Of a DNA stretch of 64,000 bases, positions 44,651-57,334 are shown piece after piece. Numbering within the stretch: position 1 is the first letter of the stretch; every line of letters starts with the position of its first letter. The stretch is from positions 186,001 to 250,000 of the forward strand of contig CM121343.1 in the NCBI GenBank assembly GCA_051530055.1, read 5' to 3'. The translations under genes were made by a program, and so were the position numbers. The notes beneath the pieces are model-generated. The model was given only the letters and a program-made list of their open reading frames with translations, had not been told where the DNA came from and did not search any database. The stretch comes from Neoechinorhynchus agilis. Taxonomy: Eukaryota > Acanthocephala.

Positions 44651-46225
44651 GCAATCTGGCAAATGCCCTTTAGTTTCTCCGAATTAGTTAAATTCGAACG
44701 GGTAGTGCTAGTGGTTAATTGGAGTTGTAGTGCTTTACGGATTGCGCTCTGCTGATTTTGATCTAGAAAATTTCAAGCATTTCGATTCCTCTCATGCTTC
44801 GTTGTACGTTCGAAACGAACAAAAAATTGAGCGATCGATTGAGCCAACAAAAATTTAGATATGAAAACCACTATCCGGGAAAACTCGTCTCTTAAGTGCC
44901 TATGGTGCCCTCCGCTTTTAACTTGTCAATTTCGTTTTCTCAAACCCCAGTGGTCTTTTTCGTCAGGTCAAACGACGAAAAGGTTGATGAATGACTCGTG
45001 AGTTTCTAAAGGGCACACGAGGTTTTTCCAAGTGTATTTTACAAAGGAGCGTCCCGAGGCTATTTCGCTCAAGCACCGCGCCAAGTTTTGCTTGTGCAAC
45101 GAGAAGTGGAGGCGTGTTCGTGAGGGAAAAGACAAGGTATGTCTTTAAATTATACATACGTCTTCTTCTTCGCTGCTTCAACCCGAGGAGCTCCTGTAGA
45201 ATCACACGGTTTGGAGTTCCCTCAAATCAAGCCAAAAGACATAACCTAGACGCCACCTCGAAAGCAAAAAGGCTGACTGTCTCCCCTCAATTTTCGTACT
45301 CTTTCCTAAGCGAGACTAGAGCACCTTTCACACGAGTAAGGGACGTACACTTACCTACATTTAAACACTCATGGTGATGGTGGTGTCTGTGTACGACGAC
45401 GACGACGACGACGACGATGTGAGAGAAGGTGTTTCCTCATCCGTCTGCCCCCATTTACGGACCTATGAACACTTTTGTGCTCATGTGGATACCGAATTTT
45501 AAGATCCACAAAAACTACGGGAGGGCGTTTCAAAGAGAAAGTGGCAGATCTTGTTCAAAGTACACACACACAAACTTTTATACACACCAAGGCAGCCATA
45601 CCAAGGCAAAAACTAACATGAATCATCATCCAATTGATGCTCGCTACCTAAAACCTTATGAACTCTCCTCTATACAAAAATGGGGTGTCGTCAATATTTG
45701 TAAACCGAGCAATATCTAATGTTCACAAATAAACGCTACTCAATTGACAAATAGTCAGCTCAACGCATTGATTTTCTTCGATCCGACAATGGTTGATGGA
45801 GTCGATAAAAGTCTTAAGATTCGACAACCTTTCACATTTTGCTAATGTTTTTTTGCCAACTGTCTCTGCAGCATGTACACGACCTTCTCTATGTTAGTGA
45901 TTGCGCTTTTTGTGCCAGTGGTGATGGTGGTTGCGCTGGCATGATTCACATGACCTTCAAACAAACGAATAGAGTTCTGCACTCGTACGGGTACACTCAG
46001 TGCTCTTGAACAATATGACTGATCACGTCAATTCGCCGCAATCACCGTGTTCAATTGAACAACACTAACAGTTCACACACTTGTTGTGATGTTGTTCTCA
46101 AACAAATATCCGTATCATCAATTCACAAAGACTCGTATATTCATTCTGGTCCGTATCTTCATAAATTCAAACTCGGAAAAGAGCTGAACCTTCGCAACTT
46201 TCAATGTACTTGTTGATAATTCGCT
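44651..46225. promoter_or_regulatory. Upstream region of the Gly-rich gene
   Basis: About 1.5 kb without a supported gene. 45395-45418 is a (GAC)n microsatellite. Frames on both strands at 44963-45377 have no family features. The promoter of the Gly-rich gene must lie here, but no specific element can be named. Confidence 0.3.
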
Positions 46226-46239
46226 TTAAGCGGAATCAA

Positions 46240-46880
46240 GATTTAAGAAAGACCAATGCTCCGAGGAAAGACCAATTCTGAGGAAAGACCAACGTTCTGA
46301 GGGAGGACCAACTTCTGAGGAAAAACCAATGTTCCGAGGGAAGACCAACTTCTGAGGGAAGACCAACTTCTGAGGGAAGACCAACTTCTGAGGGAGGACC
46401 AATGTTCCGAGGGAAGACCAATGTTCTGAGGAAAGACGAATGTTCTGAGGAAAGACCAACTTCTGAGGGAGGACCAATGTTCCGAGGGAAGACCAACTTC
46501 TGAGGGAGGATCAATGTTCTGAGGAAAAACCAACTTCTGAGGAAAGACCAATTTCTGAGGAAAGACTAATTCTGAGGAAAGACCAATGTTCTGAGGGAAG
46601 ACCAAATTTAGATGGGAGGACCAATGTTCTGTGGGAAGACCAATGTTCCGAGGCAAGACCAATGTTCTGAGGGAAGACCAATTCTGAGGGAGGACCAATG
46701 TTCGAGGGAAGACCAAATTTAGATGGGAGGACCAATGTTCTGTGGGAAGACCAATGTTCCGAGGCAAGACCAATGTTCTGAGGGAAGACCAACTTCTGAG
46801 GGAGGACCAATGTTCCGAGGGAAGACCAACTTCTGAGGAAAGACCAATTCAGAGGAAATACCAACCTGAAATGAACTTGA
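46240..46880. repeat. Minisatellite with units of about 20-26 bp
   Basis: Variants of gaccaatgttctgagggaa, gaccaacttctgagggaa and gaccaatgttccgagggag repeat about 28 times. A longer block (aatttagatgggaggaccaatg...) is present twice at about 46604-46690 and 46713-46790, showing higher-order duplication. Open minus frames reading LVFPQNIGL are by-products. Confidence 0.9.
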
Positions 46881-48204
46881 GGAAAGACTAACCTTATAAG
46901 CGCTCCTGCAAGCAATAACCACCAATTAAGAACAGAACGGACCTCCCAATCCAACCGGATATTCTCAATCGAACGGACACATCCTCACCCGAACGAACCG
47001 TCTCCGACTAGATAGTTCCAACCCGAATAGACATCCATCCGATCAGATATTACCTCCCGAACGAACATCTCTCGGCTGCATATTACCATATTAACGGATG
47101 AGGATTCAAAGGTACATGGGTCCTCCTAAACCTTTCTTTGCATTTTCAATAAACGTGTTATGTATCAACCCATTTGAGTTGAGAAAATCTGATTTGACCA
47201 ACGAAGGATGTCGTTCTTCAATCACCGAATCGAAAACTGGACGAATTTGCATTCGCACACCCATGAAATATAAAAATTTCTTAAAAGCACTTTTATTGGC
47301 TAAACCATTGTTTCTTAATTACTACTGTAGATCTTAATCGTTTTGAAGGATCAGAGAAAAAATCAAAAACCTGAACTATCATTTTAATCGACGGCCTCAA
47401 CTGTTGTAACACTCACGGTGTTCGGTTAAAAATATTCTAAAAGTTCACTCTTTCTACCATCTTCATTACTTGAACCATAAATCACATTTTATGGCACATT
47501 TAAGTGACCGTCTATAATGCCCGTTTCTTTTTTATGGGTGCGATTCGTCAAAAAGTGCATTTCTGCGTAAATTAAGGGAATTCAAGGAATGAACCTAAAA
47601 TGTGCCACAATCATTTAATTATTCTTGAAATATCGCCATTGAGACTAAGATTGATAATTGCAAGAAGTGATTACGCACCATTCCTCACCTTAAAAAAATC
47701 ACAGATCAACAAGGGAGAGAGGTCAATTTAATTTTAATGTTCACATTCAATTAAAGTGCAATTGAACCTTCGGAGGTCCCTTGCAACAGTACGGTGTTCA
47801 GTGTGAACCTGATGGATTCAACTAAAACGCCGACTTTTCGACCAAATTCACAAACTAAGATTCCTGAACAAAAAATTTACTAATCGACTGTTCATATCTG
47901 AAGATTACACTAATCAAAATGCCTTTGATTATTGTCACAATCGTCCCAAAACCTGTGGATTCGCTTTCATTACGCTTTTCCTTCCAAGTGGAGGTTTTTA
48001 CAGATTTACCGAATTGCTACTTCTCTGATGTTCTCCTAAAAAATCATGCGACGATCAATATTTTAACGACAAAGCAATGTTAAGATTAATTTATTTCTCT
48101 TCGCGATATGACCAGTAACAATTCATCCTCTAAAATTTCGATATGTTAAGAGGTACCTGATTGTATGATTAGACTTATTGCTTAGGTCTTAATAATTTTG
48201 TTTG
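46881..48204. other. Decayed short repeats, then no feature
   Basis: 46925-47085 has loosely repeated words (ccgaacggacat..tc, cccgaacgaac) spaced about 25 bp, an old minisatellite edge. 47098-47337 is a frame without known domain. 47340-48204 shows nothing. Confidence 0.4.
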
Positions 48205-48295
48205 TAAAAGACGTTCTGCGAACTTCATCGGGGTCATCATTAGTTCTACGTATTTTAGAACTGATGATGAACTAATGAAGATTTAAACAATAAGT
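48205..48295. repeat. Relic of the MITE-like element
   Basis: aagacgtt.tgcgaacttcatcgggg followed by tcatcattagttcta...tagaactgatgatga resembles the half-structure of the element at 13124-13319, with an imperfect palindrome of its own. Confidence 0.45.
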
Positions 48296-48384
48296 CTAGT
48301 TATTGATTCCCTACGATGGCTACAGAATTTCCATTAGGGTGAAAAAGAAGAGTTCCGCAATTACAGATAACTCCCGATATGCAC

Positions 48385-48960
48385 GCCCCATCGCTGTCGA
48401 TGTGGGTCTTTGGTTGATGCTTTCGGGCGACACGGTCTCGTTTGCCAAAAGTCAGGAGGAAGGTTCTCACGTGATTCTGAGATCAATAGCGTAATTTCTT
48501 GGGCGTTGAGAACGGCGAACTTCCCCAACATCTTGGAACCTACCAATCTTTGTCGACGACGGCCGTTGGCCCGATGGAATTTCGGTCTTCCCGTGGCCGG
48601 AGGGCAAATGCCTTCTCTGGGACGCCACGTCCCTCGCAGCTAGCAACATCCCCTACTCCCTCGAAATCGCCGGTGGTGCCGCCAGTGCAGCGGAAGAGAG
48701 GAAAATACGGAAATATATTCAGTTATCGAGGGCTCACTATTTTGTCCCCTTTGGGGTAGAGACGTATGGAGCGCTCGGCACTCTGCTCCAGGATCTCTCG
48801 AAGAAATTGAGATAGGCAACCGGAGACTCAAGAGCAGGCGTATTCCTTCGACAAAATATCTCGCTAGCAGTACAACGGGGCAATGCTGCTAGCGTGATGG
48901 CGACGGTCGAGGAAGGACAAAAGCTGGAATTCTGCGGGAGGTGGTGAGTGCGTTAATTGT
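48385..48960 (+). mobile_element. YLDD-type element fragment, zinc motif to C-terminus
   Basis: In several frames: DAFGRHGLVCQKSGGRFSRD, SEINSVISWALRTANFPNIL, EPTNLCR, then FPWRGGRCLLWDATCPS, KRKYGNIF..., GALGTLL and ISLAVQRGNAASVMATVEEG. This gives the order of all C-terminal blocks in one piece and was used to interpret the shorter fragments. Broken by frameshifts near 48570, 48655 and 48765. Confidence 0.75.
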
Positions 48961-49192
48961 CGAGAGATGAAGATTGATTGACGACGAAATGTATGAATAA
49001 TTTTTGCCAGTGTTTTAGATGGAAATGATGAAATAATGAGCGTTAGTTTGTGAAACTATTTAGAATGCGCACAGCGATATACACATTTAAACTTGCCGAA
49101 CAATCACTTCACTCCGGAAACTCTTAGCCATGAACAAGTTCGTTTGCAATTCCACCCAATGGACAGATCAGGAAATTTAAAAAACGGAGATT
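48961..49192. other. 3' flank of ATAD3
   Basis: Non-coding; no feature seen. Confidence 0.35.
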
Positions 49193-51829
49193 TTATTCCA
49201 TCATTTGTTGGTTTGGTAGCTTGGCTTCTACATTCCAAATAGTCTTTTTTTTATGAGCCATACAGGCGTGTTCCAGTTTGTTATTAATCATCTCTTCCGT
49301 CAATACACAATCATCGGAAGCAAAAGCTGATGCCTTTATAAAGAAATACAAAACGCCAATAAATTTTTCTACCAAACCTGGCATGCAACAATGAGCTTAG
49401 ATAGCTCTCTTCCTGAAAATCCTTCGGTTTTCTCTGCAATTTTATCGCAAACATTAGTAAAATCAAAATCGCCTACACGAATTTTCCTACATGAGAAGTA
49501 GCGATTTGGTAGCAAAAAATAAAGTATACCTTTTTCCTCGTAAAGTAGAAACAATGTATTTATCGAAATAATAAAAAATCATTCGTTTCCTTTCCTCAAC
49601 ACTGGGCAGTTTAAATGTAACAATGTCGTCAATGCGGTCATTTACAGCCCAATCGAATTGCTCGGGTTCGTTACTGGCTAACATGAGCATAAATCTGTTA
49701 ACAATGTTCATATCAATTTTTATATAGTGGATTTTCAAAAAAGAATTGCAAACCTATCGGATTGCTCCCCTGTTCGATAAAGAAAAGCGTTGAGAGCAGC
49801 ACGGACATCCTCATGAATTTCTTGCTAAGTACACTAGATTGGTTATTAAATTATTATTTTAATAAAGCTTTTACAGTTGCGCGTTTTCTTAAAAAAGCAT
49901 CCGCCTCGTCCATGAATAAAAGTAAACTATTTTCGGCGAAATGAAGCATATAGCTATTTTTGGAGAAAGCATTACCCTCGTCGACTGGAATTCGCCCAAT
50001 CGAAGACATTATGGATGCTGGAGACAGCTTCTGATCCAAGTGGAGCAATATCACCGCCAGTCAATATAGCGTAGTCCATTCCGGAATGAAGAGCGAGTTT
50101 CTACAAATGGTTTAAAGATAAACAAACCACTCAAACTATAACCACCTTGGCAAATAGCGTTTTTCCGGTTCCAGGAGGTCCATGCATCAAAATATTCCGA
50201 AACAATCCACGATTTAGTCTTGTGTTTCTGGTGCTCACAGCCAGTTCGCGAAGGCGCTCCTCCAAGGCAGGTTCAAGGAACACACCCTTTAAAGAATCCT
50301 CTGCTTTTGCTCTGGTTCGTTTTATAACCTAAAAACAAGTCCTTTTTCGAATTGAGCCTTGGTTGTCTAGTAGTACCTTTATAGGGTGGCGTACGAACTC
50401 CTGTACATTCAAACGACTCGTGTCGCGAACTAAAGCAGGTCGACCGATCCGTGAGGAGATATACCTGATGATTTCAAGATTTGGTCTATAAAAGTACTTC
50501 AGCTCTCACTTTCCAACGACTGATGTTACAGTTCGAGCGCCATAGATCCCTAAAGCCATCAGACTTATTCCTCCAGCGGTAAGCGCAAGTCTGTTTGGAT
50601 CTTCAATCAAGAATCGAAATCCACTACCCAACATTGTACCGAATGTCCTTAAACAGAGTTTTTGTCAAAATTTGCGATTTGAATCTATCTGTTGCTTGGA
50701 ATCAACAAAAAAAGATTTAATACTGACAACGCGACCAAAGCGAACTTCAAGAATAATGAATAACCAACGGATAAAACATATTTTATTGAGGTATTTCGAA
50801 AGAGGAAGTCTCGATGTGATTAACATTCGAATTCCCCTCATAGAGAATACCGGAACTAGTGAACTTTGTCGTTTAACGGAGTCCCACAATTAAGTAGTAT
50901 TAAAAACGAGTGCAGTTTATGAACCAAATGGATAATATCTGGGGCATAATCGCCAATGAGCGCGATAAACACTTTATTTAGTGAGTCATTTGTTTTGGAA
51001 CTACAAAACTCTTGGACGAAAACGATGAATACGAAGAAATCATAAAGGACTTCGAATTTTCTATTTTCACTTACTGAACACCTTCAAGAACGGTTTTCCT
51101 ATGTTCACTGGCTTTGACTTTAATTTGTTCCAAATATACATCGCGATTTTCTCTTTCCATCTCAGCTCTCGCCTTATGTTCAGCTTTCATCTTCTTCATA
51201 TCGAACTCGTATTTCAGCTGTGCTTCGTATTCAACTGTTCTTTTCTTAATTTCTTCTTGTTTGGCAACTGAGCTCTCTTGCTGATGGAGAATTTCATCTT
51301 GAAGGGCTTTTTGTTGCCGGAGTTGATCTTCGTGTCTCCGTCGAGCAAGTTGATCTTGATACAACGCTCGCTGATTCGCTTGTTTCGTCTCTTCCTCCAT
51401 CATAGCTCGCCGTTCGGCGCCAAATTGTTTAGCCTGTTCAAGCTTTAGCTGCTCTTCATTTAGAGTAAATTGCTATGAATGCTTTTCTTAGGAAAATCCA
51501 ATCTCCTTCGGTAAAATACCTTTATAGAAGCCTCCAATTCCAACTGCTTGGTTCTCTCTTGAGTTTTCGCCAACTCAAGTGCATCTCTTGCATGAACTAA
51601 TATCGAATTTAATGTTTTAAAGCCTAAAAGTCACATTACCAGAAGATTCGAGATCTTTAGCTGCCTTAGCTGCACGTTCAAGCGCTGCACTATCAAACCG
51701 GTATCTAGTTTCGGTCGACGCATTCTCTTGTGGCTCATCGTTCCGGTTTAATCCATCAACGCCCCCGGGTTCACGAGGATCCTTTCGACCCCCTCCACCG
51801 CTCCCACCAAGACCAAATATCCATGACAT
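49193..51829 (-). CDS. ATAD3: ATAD3-type mitochondrial AAA+ ATPase
   Basis: ATAD3 is a mitochondrial inner-membrane AAA+ protein linked to nucleoid and membrane organisation. Twelve exons (51829-51640, 51596-51520, 51472-51075, 50647-50510, 50485-50377, 50328-50146, 50100-49976, 49926-49875, 49824-49754, 49694-49530, 49486-49378, 49333-49193) give 1758 bases, 585 residues, close to the animal norm. Start MSWIFG is the family start; gene order of motifs is [12 protein letters not shown], a long Glu/Arg/Gln-rich coiled coil (exons 2-3), a membrane segment (exon 4, [18 protein letters not shown]), Walker A GPPGTGKT (exon 6), Walker [12 protein letters not shown] (exon 8), [30 protein letters not shown] and [10 protein letters not shown]. 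The stop codon TAA sits inside an AATAAA on the minus strand. Intron 3 (427 bp) carries half of a fold-back repeat near 50765-50815. Confidence 0.96.
50765..50815. repeat. Half copy of the fold-back repeat in ATAD3 intron 3
   Basis: attttattgaggtatttcga followed by aagaggaagtctcg matches one arm of the satellite unit at 51.9-53.6 kb. No opposite arm is present. Confidence 0.5.
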
Positions 51830-51904
51830 CTTTAATGGAGTAAAATTCATAAGGAGAAACTATACCAATAAACTTCAATAAACTTTGGACTTGTAGTAAA
51901 CATA

Positions 51905-53610
51905 ATCAATCGGTAAAAATTATTTTATTACTAGGAAAAATTTCGAAAGATTAAACCTCGCTTTATCAATCATTTAACAGTTGAAAAAAATTGGTGAACA
52001 TACTCCCGGTCATAACCTATTTGATTTTGATTTATTGGAAATATTTCGAAGGAGGAAATCTCGCTTTATCATTTCACAGTTGATAAAACTTGTAAGCAAT
52101 GAATGATAAGACGAGATTTCCTCTTTCGAAATATTTTAGTAGAATAAAGATTATAATTTTGGTGAACATACTCCCGGTCACAACCTATTTGATTTTGATT
52201 TATTGGAAATATTTCGAAGGAGGAAATCCTTATCATTTCACAGTTGATAAAACTTGTAAGCAATGAATGATAAGACAGGTTTAATCTTTCGAAATATTTT
52301 AGTCAATAAAGATTATAATTTTGGTGAACCTCCCGTCACAACCTATTTGATTTTGATTTATTGGAAATATTTCGAAGGAGGAAATCTCGCTTTATCATTT
52401 CACAGTTGATAAAACTTGTAAGCAATGAATGATAAGGCGAGATTTCCTCTTTCGAAATATTTTAGTACAATAAAGATTATAATTTTGGTGAACATACTCC
52501 CGGTCACAACCTATTTGATTTTGATTTATTGGAAATATTTCGAAGGAGGAAATCTCGCCTTATCATTCATTGATAAAACTTGTAACAATGAATGATAAGG
52601 CGAGATTTCCTCTTTCGAAATATTTTAGTAGAATAAAGATTATAATTTTGGTGAACATACTCCCGGTCACAACCTATTTGATTTTGATTTATTGGAAATA
52701 TTTCGAAGGAGGAAATCTCGCCTTATCATTTCACAGTTGATAAAACTTGTAAGCAATGAATGATAAGACGAGGTTTAATCTTTCGAAATATTTTAGTACA
52801 ATAAAGATTATAATTTTGGTGAACATACTCCCGGTCACAACCTATTTGATTTTGATTTATTGGAAATATTTCGAAGGAGGAAATCTCGCCTTATCATTTC
52901 ACAGTTGATAAAACTTGTAAGCAATGAATGATAAGACGAGGTTTCCTCTTTCGAAATATTTTAGTACAATAAAGATTATAATTTTGGTGAACATACTCCC
53001 GGTCACAACCTATTTGATTTTGATTTATTGGAAATATTTCGAAGGAGGAAATCTCGCCTTATCATTTCACAGTTGATAAAACTTGTAAGCAATGAATGAT
53101 AAGACGAGGTTTAATCTTTCGAAATATTTTAGTAGAATAAAGATTATAATTTTGGTGAACATACTCCCGGTCAAAACCTATTTGATTTTGATTTATTGGA
53201 AATATTTCGAAGGAGGAAATCTCGCCTTATCATTTCACAGTTGATAAAATTGAAGCAATGAATGATAAGACGAGGTTTAATCTTTCGAAATATTTTAGTA
53301 GAATAAAGATTAAAATTTTGGTGAACATACTCCGGTCACAACCTATTTGATTTTGATTTATTGGAAATATTTCGAAGGAGGAAATCTCGCCTTATCATTT
53401 CACAGTTGATAAAACTTGTAAGCAATGAATGATAAGACGAGGTTTAATCTTTCGAAATATTTTAGTAGAATAAAGATTCAAATTTTGGTGAACATACTCC
53501 CGGTCACAACCTATTTGATTTTGATTTATTGGAAATATTTCGAAGGAGGAAATCTCGCCTGCAAACAATGATGCAAACAATGACTGATGCGAAATGTTTC
53601 CAATAAATCA
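51905..53610. repeat. Hairpin-forming satellite, about 165-bp units
   Basis: About ten units marked by ttttggtgaacatactcccg (51993, 52161, 52323, 52487 and so on to 53488). Each has an inner palindrome: ttattggaaatatttcgaag then gaggaaatctcgccttatca, a spacer of about 25-30 bp, and the opposite arm tgataagrcgagrtttcctc then tttcgaaatatttt. Some arms carry ttaatc instead of tcctc. The first unit starts about 75 bp upstream of the ATAD3 start, so its promoter must lie in or very near the array. Short minus frames in the units are by-products. Confidence 0.93.
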
Positions 53611-54160
53611 AAGTGAATTATACTTCATCCAACGCGAAGGATTTTCCATCGATGAATAAAGATTATCTTTACCACAAATCAAAATTTATCATCCCGATGG
53701 GACTTCTATAAACGTCGAAAGCACTCGACCTCTGTAATAATGTCTTTAAGAAAGCTATAAGATCCCCCGAATTCGCCTTAAGAAAACTCTTAATACGAAA
53801 TCTAACAACCACTGAAATACTGCAAATCTTAATTTCTTTCAATTCCGTTAGGAATTATCATTTTCTTCCGTCATTCAATATGTCATTTAGAATGTTCAGA
53901 ATCCAACTCTGATTGGTCGGGATTATACAATATTTTATGGCCGTTTAAATTTCAGGATGCTTTTCAATCTTCTGTGATTCTGTTTCCCTGGAAATTCTAA
54001 AACAAACTAAAGTTCGATCTCCGAGCTGTTTTTTGCATTCTTATGTGGCACATTTCAAATGAAGACCCATGGAATACGTGAATGATAATTTCCATTTTAA
54101 AAGCCGATAAATATTCGATCAATGTGGAAATTCAGACTTGTCCGTAATTCCACTTCATAA
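53611..54160. other. No recognisable feature
   Basis: Unassigned AT-rich sequence between two satellites. Confidence 0.35.
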
Positions 54161-54240
54161 CGATCGTCCCTCAGATTGCTTTCGCTCGCAGTAGAACGAA
54201 GGAATGCTGCCAGCGTGAGGAAAACCGTGACTCCACAGAA
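54161..54240 (+). mobile_element. Tiny YLDD-type element remnant
   Basis: Plus-strand reading LLSLAVERRNAASVRKTV equals the AIQRGNAAS end of the family. About 60 bp only. Confidence 0.4.
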
Positions 54241-54354
54241 CATTATCTTCCAAAACTTGTAAAGTTTAATAAATTCTATACTTTGCCCCAAAAACTTATA
54301 AGGTACCAGCTCGCTCCGTAGTTTTTATGAGTTTTCGACAATGTCAAACCCTTT

Positions 54355-56537
54355 TGAATTTTTTTAGAATTTTTATATGTGGCTCAGCCGGTAGTCTTTT
54401 GATTAGATATTTTCTTTCCATACACGGCCGACTGGACACCCGCAGTCCACCTATCCATTCGTTCTAAGGGCTGGTCTGCGCTCAATGCTCCAAGACCGTA
54501 CGGTAAATGAGTTTGTAAGAATCCCTCCGGATTCTCAGATATCTCCCCGAGGAGGCGGGACTATCAGTGAGTTTCCTCTTCCCTTCATCGAGGTATTTCG
54601 GCCCCTTCGATGTGCGTCATCGGTGGTAACGGATTCCAACCCGTTGACCCATAACTGGAATTTGGACCATTAGTCCATTTGACCACCTCAGCACACTGCG
54701 GAATGTACAAACTTCGGCACTTTATCCTGGATTAGCTTTCCGATTTTATTAGAATTTTTATATGTGGCTCAGCCGGTAGTCTTTTGATTAGATATTTTCT
54801 TTCCATACACGGCCGACTGGACACCCGCTGTCCACCTATCCATTGGTCTGGGAAGCGCTGGTCTGCGCTCAATGCTCCAAGACCGTACGGTAAATGAGTT
54901 TGTAAGAATCCCTCCGGATTCTCAGATATCTCCCGAGGAGGCGGGACTCATCAGTGAGTTTCCTCTTCCCTTCATCGAGGTATTTCGGCCCCTTCGATGT
55001 GCGTCATCGGTGGTAACGGATTCCAACCCGTTGACCCATAACTGGAATTTGGACCATTAGTCCATTTGACCACCTCAGCACACTGCGGAATGTACAAACT
55101 TCGGCACTTTATCCTGGATTAGCTTTCCGATTTTTTTAGAATTTTTATATGTGGCTCAGCCGGTAGTCTTTTGATTAGATATTTTCTTTCCATACACGGC
55201 CGACTGGACACCCGCAGTCCACCTATCCATTGGTCTGGGAAGCGCTGGTCTGCGCTCAATGCTCCAAGACCGTACGGTAAATGAGTTTGTAAGAATCTCC
55301 GGATTCTCAGATATCTCCAGGAGGCGGGACTCAGTGAGTTTCCTCCCTTCATCGAGGTATTTCGGCCTTCGATGTGCGTCATCGGTGGTAACGGATTCCA
55401 ACCCGTTGACCCTAACTGGAATTTGGAGCATTAGTCCATTTGACCACCTCAGCACACTGCGGAATGTACAAACTTCGCCACTTTATCCTGGATTAGCTTT
55501 CCGATTTTAGAATTTTTATATGTGGCTCAGCCGGTAGTCTTTTGATAGATATTTTCTTTCCATACACGGCCGAATGGACACCCGCAGTCCACCTATCCAT
55601 CGGTCTGGGAAGCGCTGGTCTGCGCTCAATGCTCCAAGACCGTACGGTAAATGAGTTTGTAAGAATCCCTCCGGATTCTCAGATATCTCCCGAGGAGGCG
55701 GGACTCGTCAGTGAGTTTCCTCTTCCCTTCATCGAGGTATTTCGGCCCCTTCGATGTGCGTCATCGGTGGTAACGGATTCCAACCCGTTGACCCATAACT
55801 GGAATTTGGACCATTAGTCCATTTGACCACCTCAGCACACTGCGGAATGTACAAACTTCGGCACTTTATCCTGGATTAGCTTTCCGATTTTATTAGAATT
55901 TTTATATGTGGCTCAGCCGGTAGTCTTTTGATTAGATATTTTCTTTCCATACACGGCCGACTGGACACCCGCAGTCCACCTATCCATTGGTCTGGGAAGC
56001 GCTGGTCTGCGCTCAATGCTCCAAGACCGTACGGTAAATGAGTTTGTAAGAATCCCTCCGGATTCTCAGATATCTCCCGAGGAGGCGGGACTCATCATTG
56101 AGTTTCCTCTTCCCTTCATCGAGGTATTTCGGCCCCTTCGATGTGCGTCATCGGTGGTAACGGATTCCAACCCGTTGACCCATAACTGGAATTTGGACCA
56201 TTAGTCCATTTGACCACCTCAGCACACTGCGGAATGTACAAACTTCGGCACTTTATCCTGGATTAGCTTTCCGATTTTATTAGAATTTTTATATGTGGCT
56301 CAGCCGGTAGTCTTTTGATTAGATATTTTCTTTCCATACACGGCCGACTGGACACCCGCAGTCCACCGATTTCGGTCTGGGAAGCGCTGGTCTGCGCTCA
56401 ATGCTCCAAGACCGTACGGTAAATGAGTTTGTAAGAATCCCTCCGGATTCTCAGATATCTCCCGAGGAGGCGGGACTCGTCAGTGAGTTTCCTCTTCCCT
56501 TCATCGAGGTATTTCGGCCCCTTCGATGTGCGTCATC
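54355..56537. repeat. Satellite of about 385-bp units, 5.6 copies
   Basis: The marker gtggctcagccggtagtctt starts at about 54379, 54774, 55151, 55522, 55908 and 56293, so units are 371-395 bp. Units are nearly identical except for small deletions in the third and fourth. The last unit is cut at gtgcgtcatcga. Each unit keeps a plus frame (MLQDRTVNEFVRIPPDSQ..., 62 codons), but the deletions shift it in the third unit, so coding is doubtful. Confidence 0.93.
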
Positions 56538-56857
56538 GACAAAATTTATAAAGTAATTTAGTTACTCTGATTGGCTTAGTGGGTATTTCACGCAAAATTC
56601 GAATCTACTTGTTGATAAATTGATGCACCCTCATTTTGTGTCAGTGTTTTGAGTTAACAAATTCCATGGATCCAAACTCTTGGGATAGAAAATCACTTTC
56701 GAACGCTATTTATAAATGTTCTTTTTGGAAACAAATGATTCGATGTAAAAGTTAAGTTTTCAATTATTCAGCTCTTCTAGGATGGAAGTGTTCATTTTCT
56801 TTTTTAATTTACATTTCTAATCACCCTCAAATAATGGCTTCCTTATGATTAACAGGG
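56538..56857. other. No recognisable feature
   Basis: AT-rich sequence without motif. Confidence 0.35.
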
Positions 56858-57148
56858 TTGAATGCGATACATTCTCCGGACTATAACTCTCATATGCAGC
56901 TCCAGAGTAGGCCGGACTCATTAGTGACCGCATCATTAATTCCGTGGGAAAGAGGCCGTCTCCTCTTCGCCTGCCGGAATGCGATTGCTAAGAGCAACTT
57001 GTCCCTTGTAGTCTCAGAAGCAAAAAGTACACTAAAAATAGGAGAGATACAGATTCGGACCAAGCACCGCAGAACTTTTATCTTCGGAAGACGGTTGGTC
57101 ACAATATCCCACTATTTTTTATCAGAGAATCAGCGCTTCAAAAGGTAA
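56858..57148 (+). mobile_element. Possible retrotransposon fragment
   Basis: Frame with QSRPDSLVTASLIPWERGRL and LLFACRNA resembles the RPDG..PW.RGR.LLWDATC block of the YLDD-type element, but the rest has no match. Confidence 0.35.
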
Positions 57149-57334
57149 TGTTGGATTTTTCCTCGAAGCATTGGAGGGTTCCAATCGTAATTTGCTAACG
57201 AAAATTGCGATCCGCGCTAAACTGGAATAGATTTCCCATTATATATCGTCGTAAGTGCCCAAAAAGTAAAATGAGGTTAATAAAAAAAATTCTCAACCCC
57301 TCCAATGGTTTTTAGAGATAAAATCACTCACACC
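57149..57334. other. Spacer
   Basis: No feature seen. Confidence 0.3.

Noticed and set aside
42824-44662. Start of the Gly-rich protein at 44662
   Set aside because: That codon is TTG; the first true ATG is at 44650, preceded by an acceptor-like site.
46226-46954. LVFPQNIGL-type repeat proteins on the minus strand
   Set aside because: Units have variable length not limited to multiples of three; frames shift through the array, as in non-coding minisatellites.
51905-56537. The two arrays as CRISPR loci
   Set aside because: Units are continuous tandem repeats without unique spacers, and the genome is eukaryotic.
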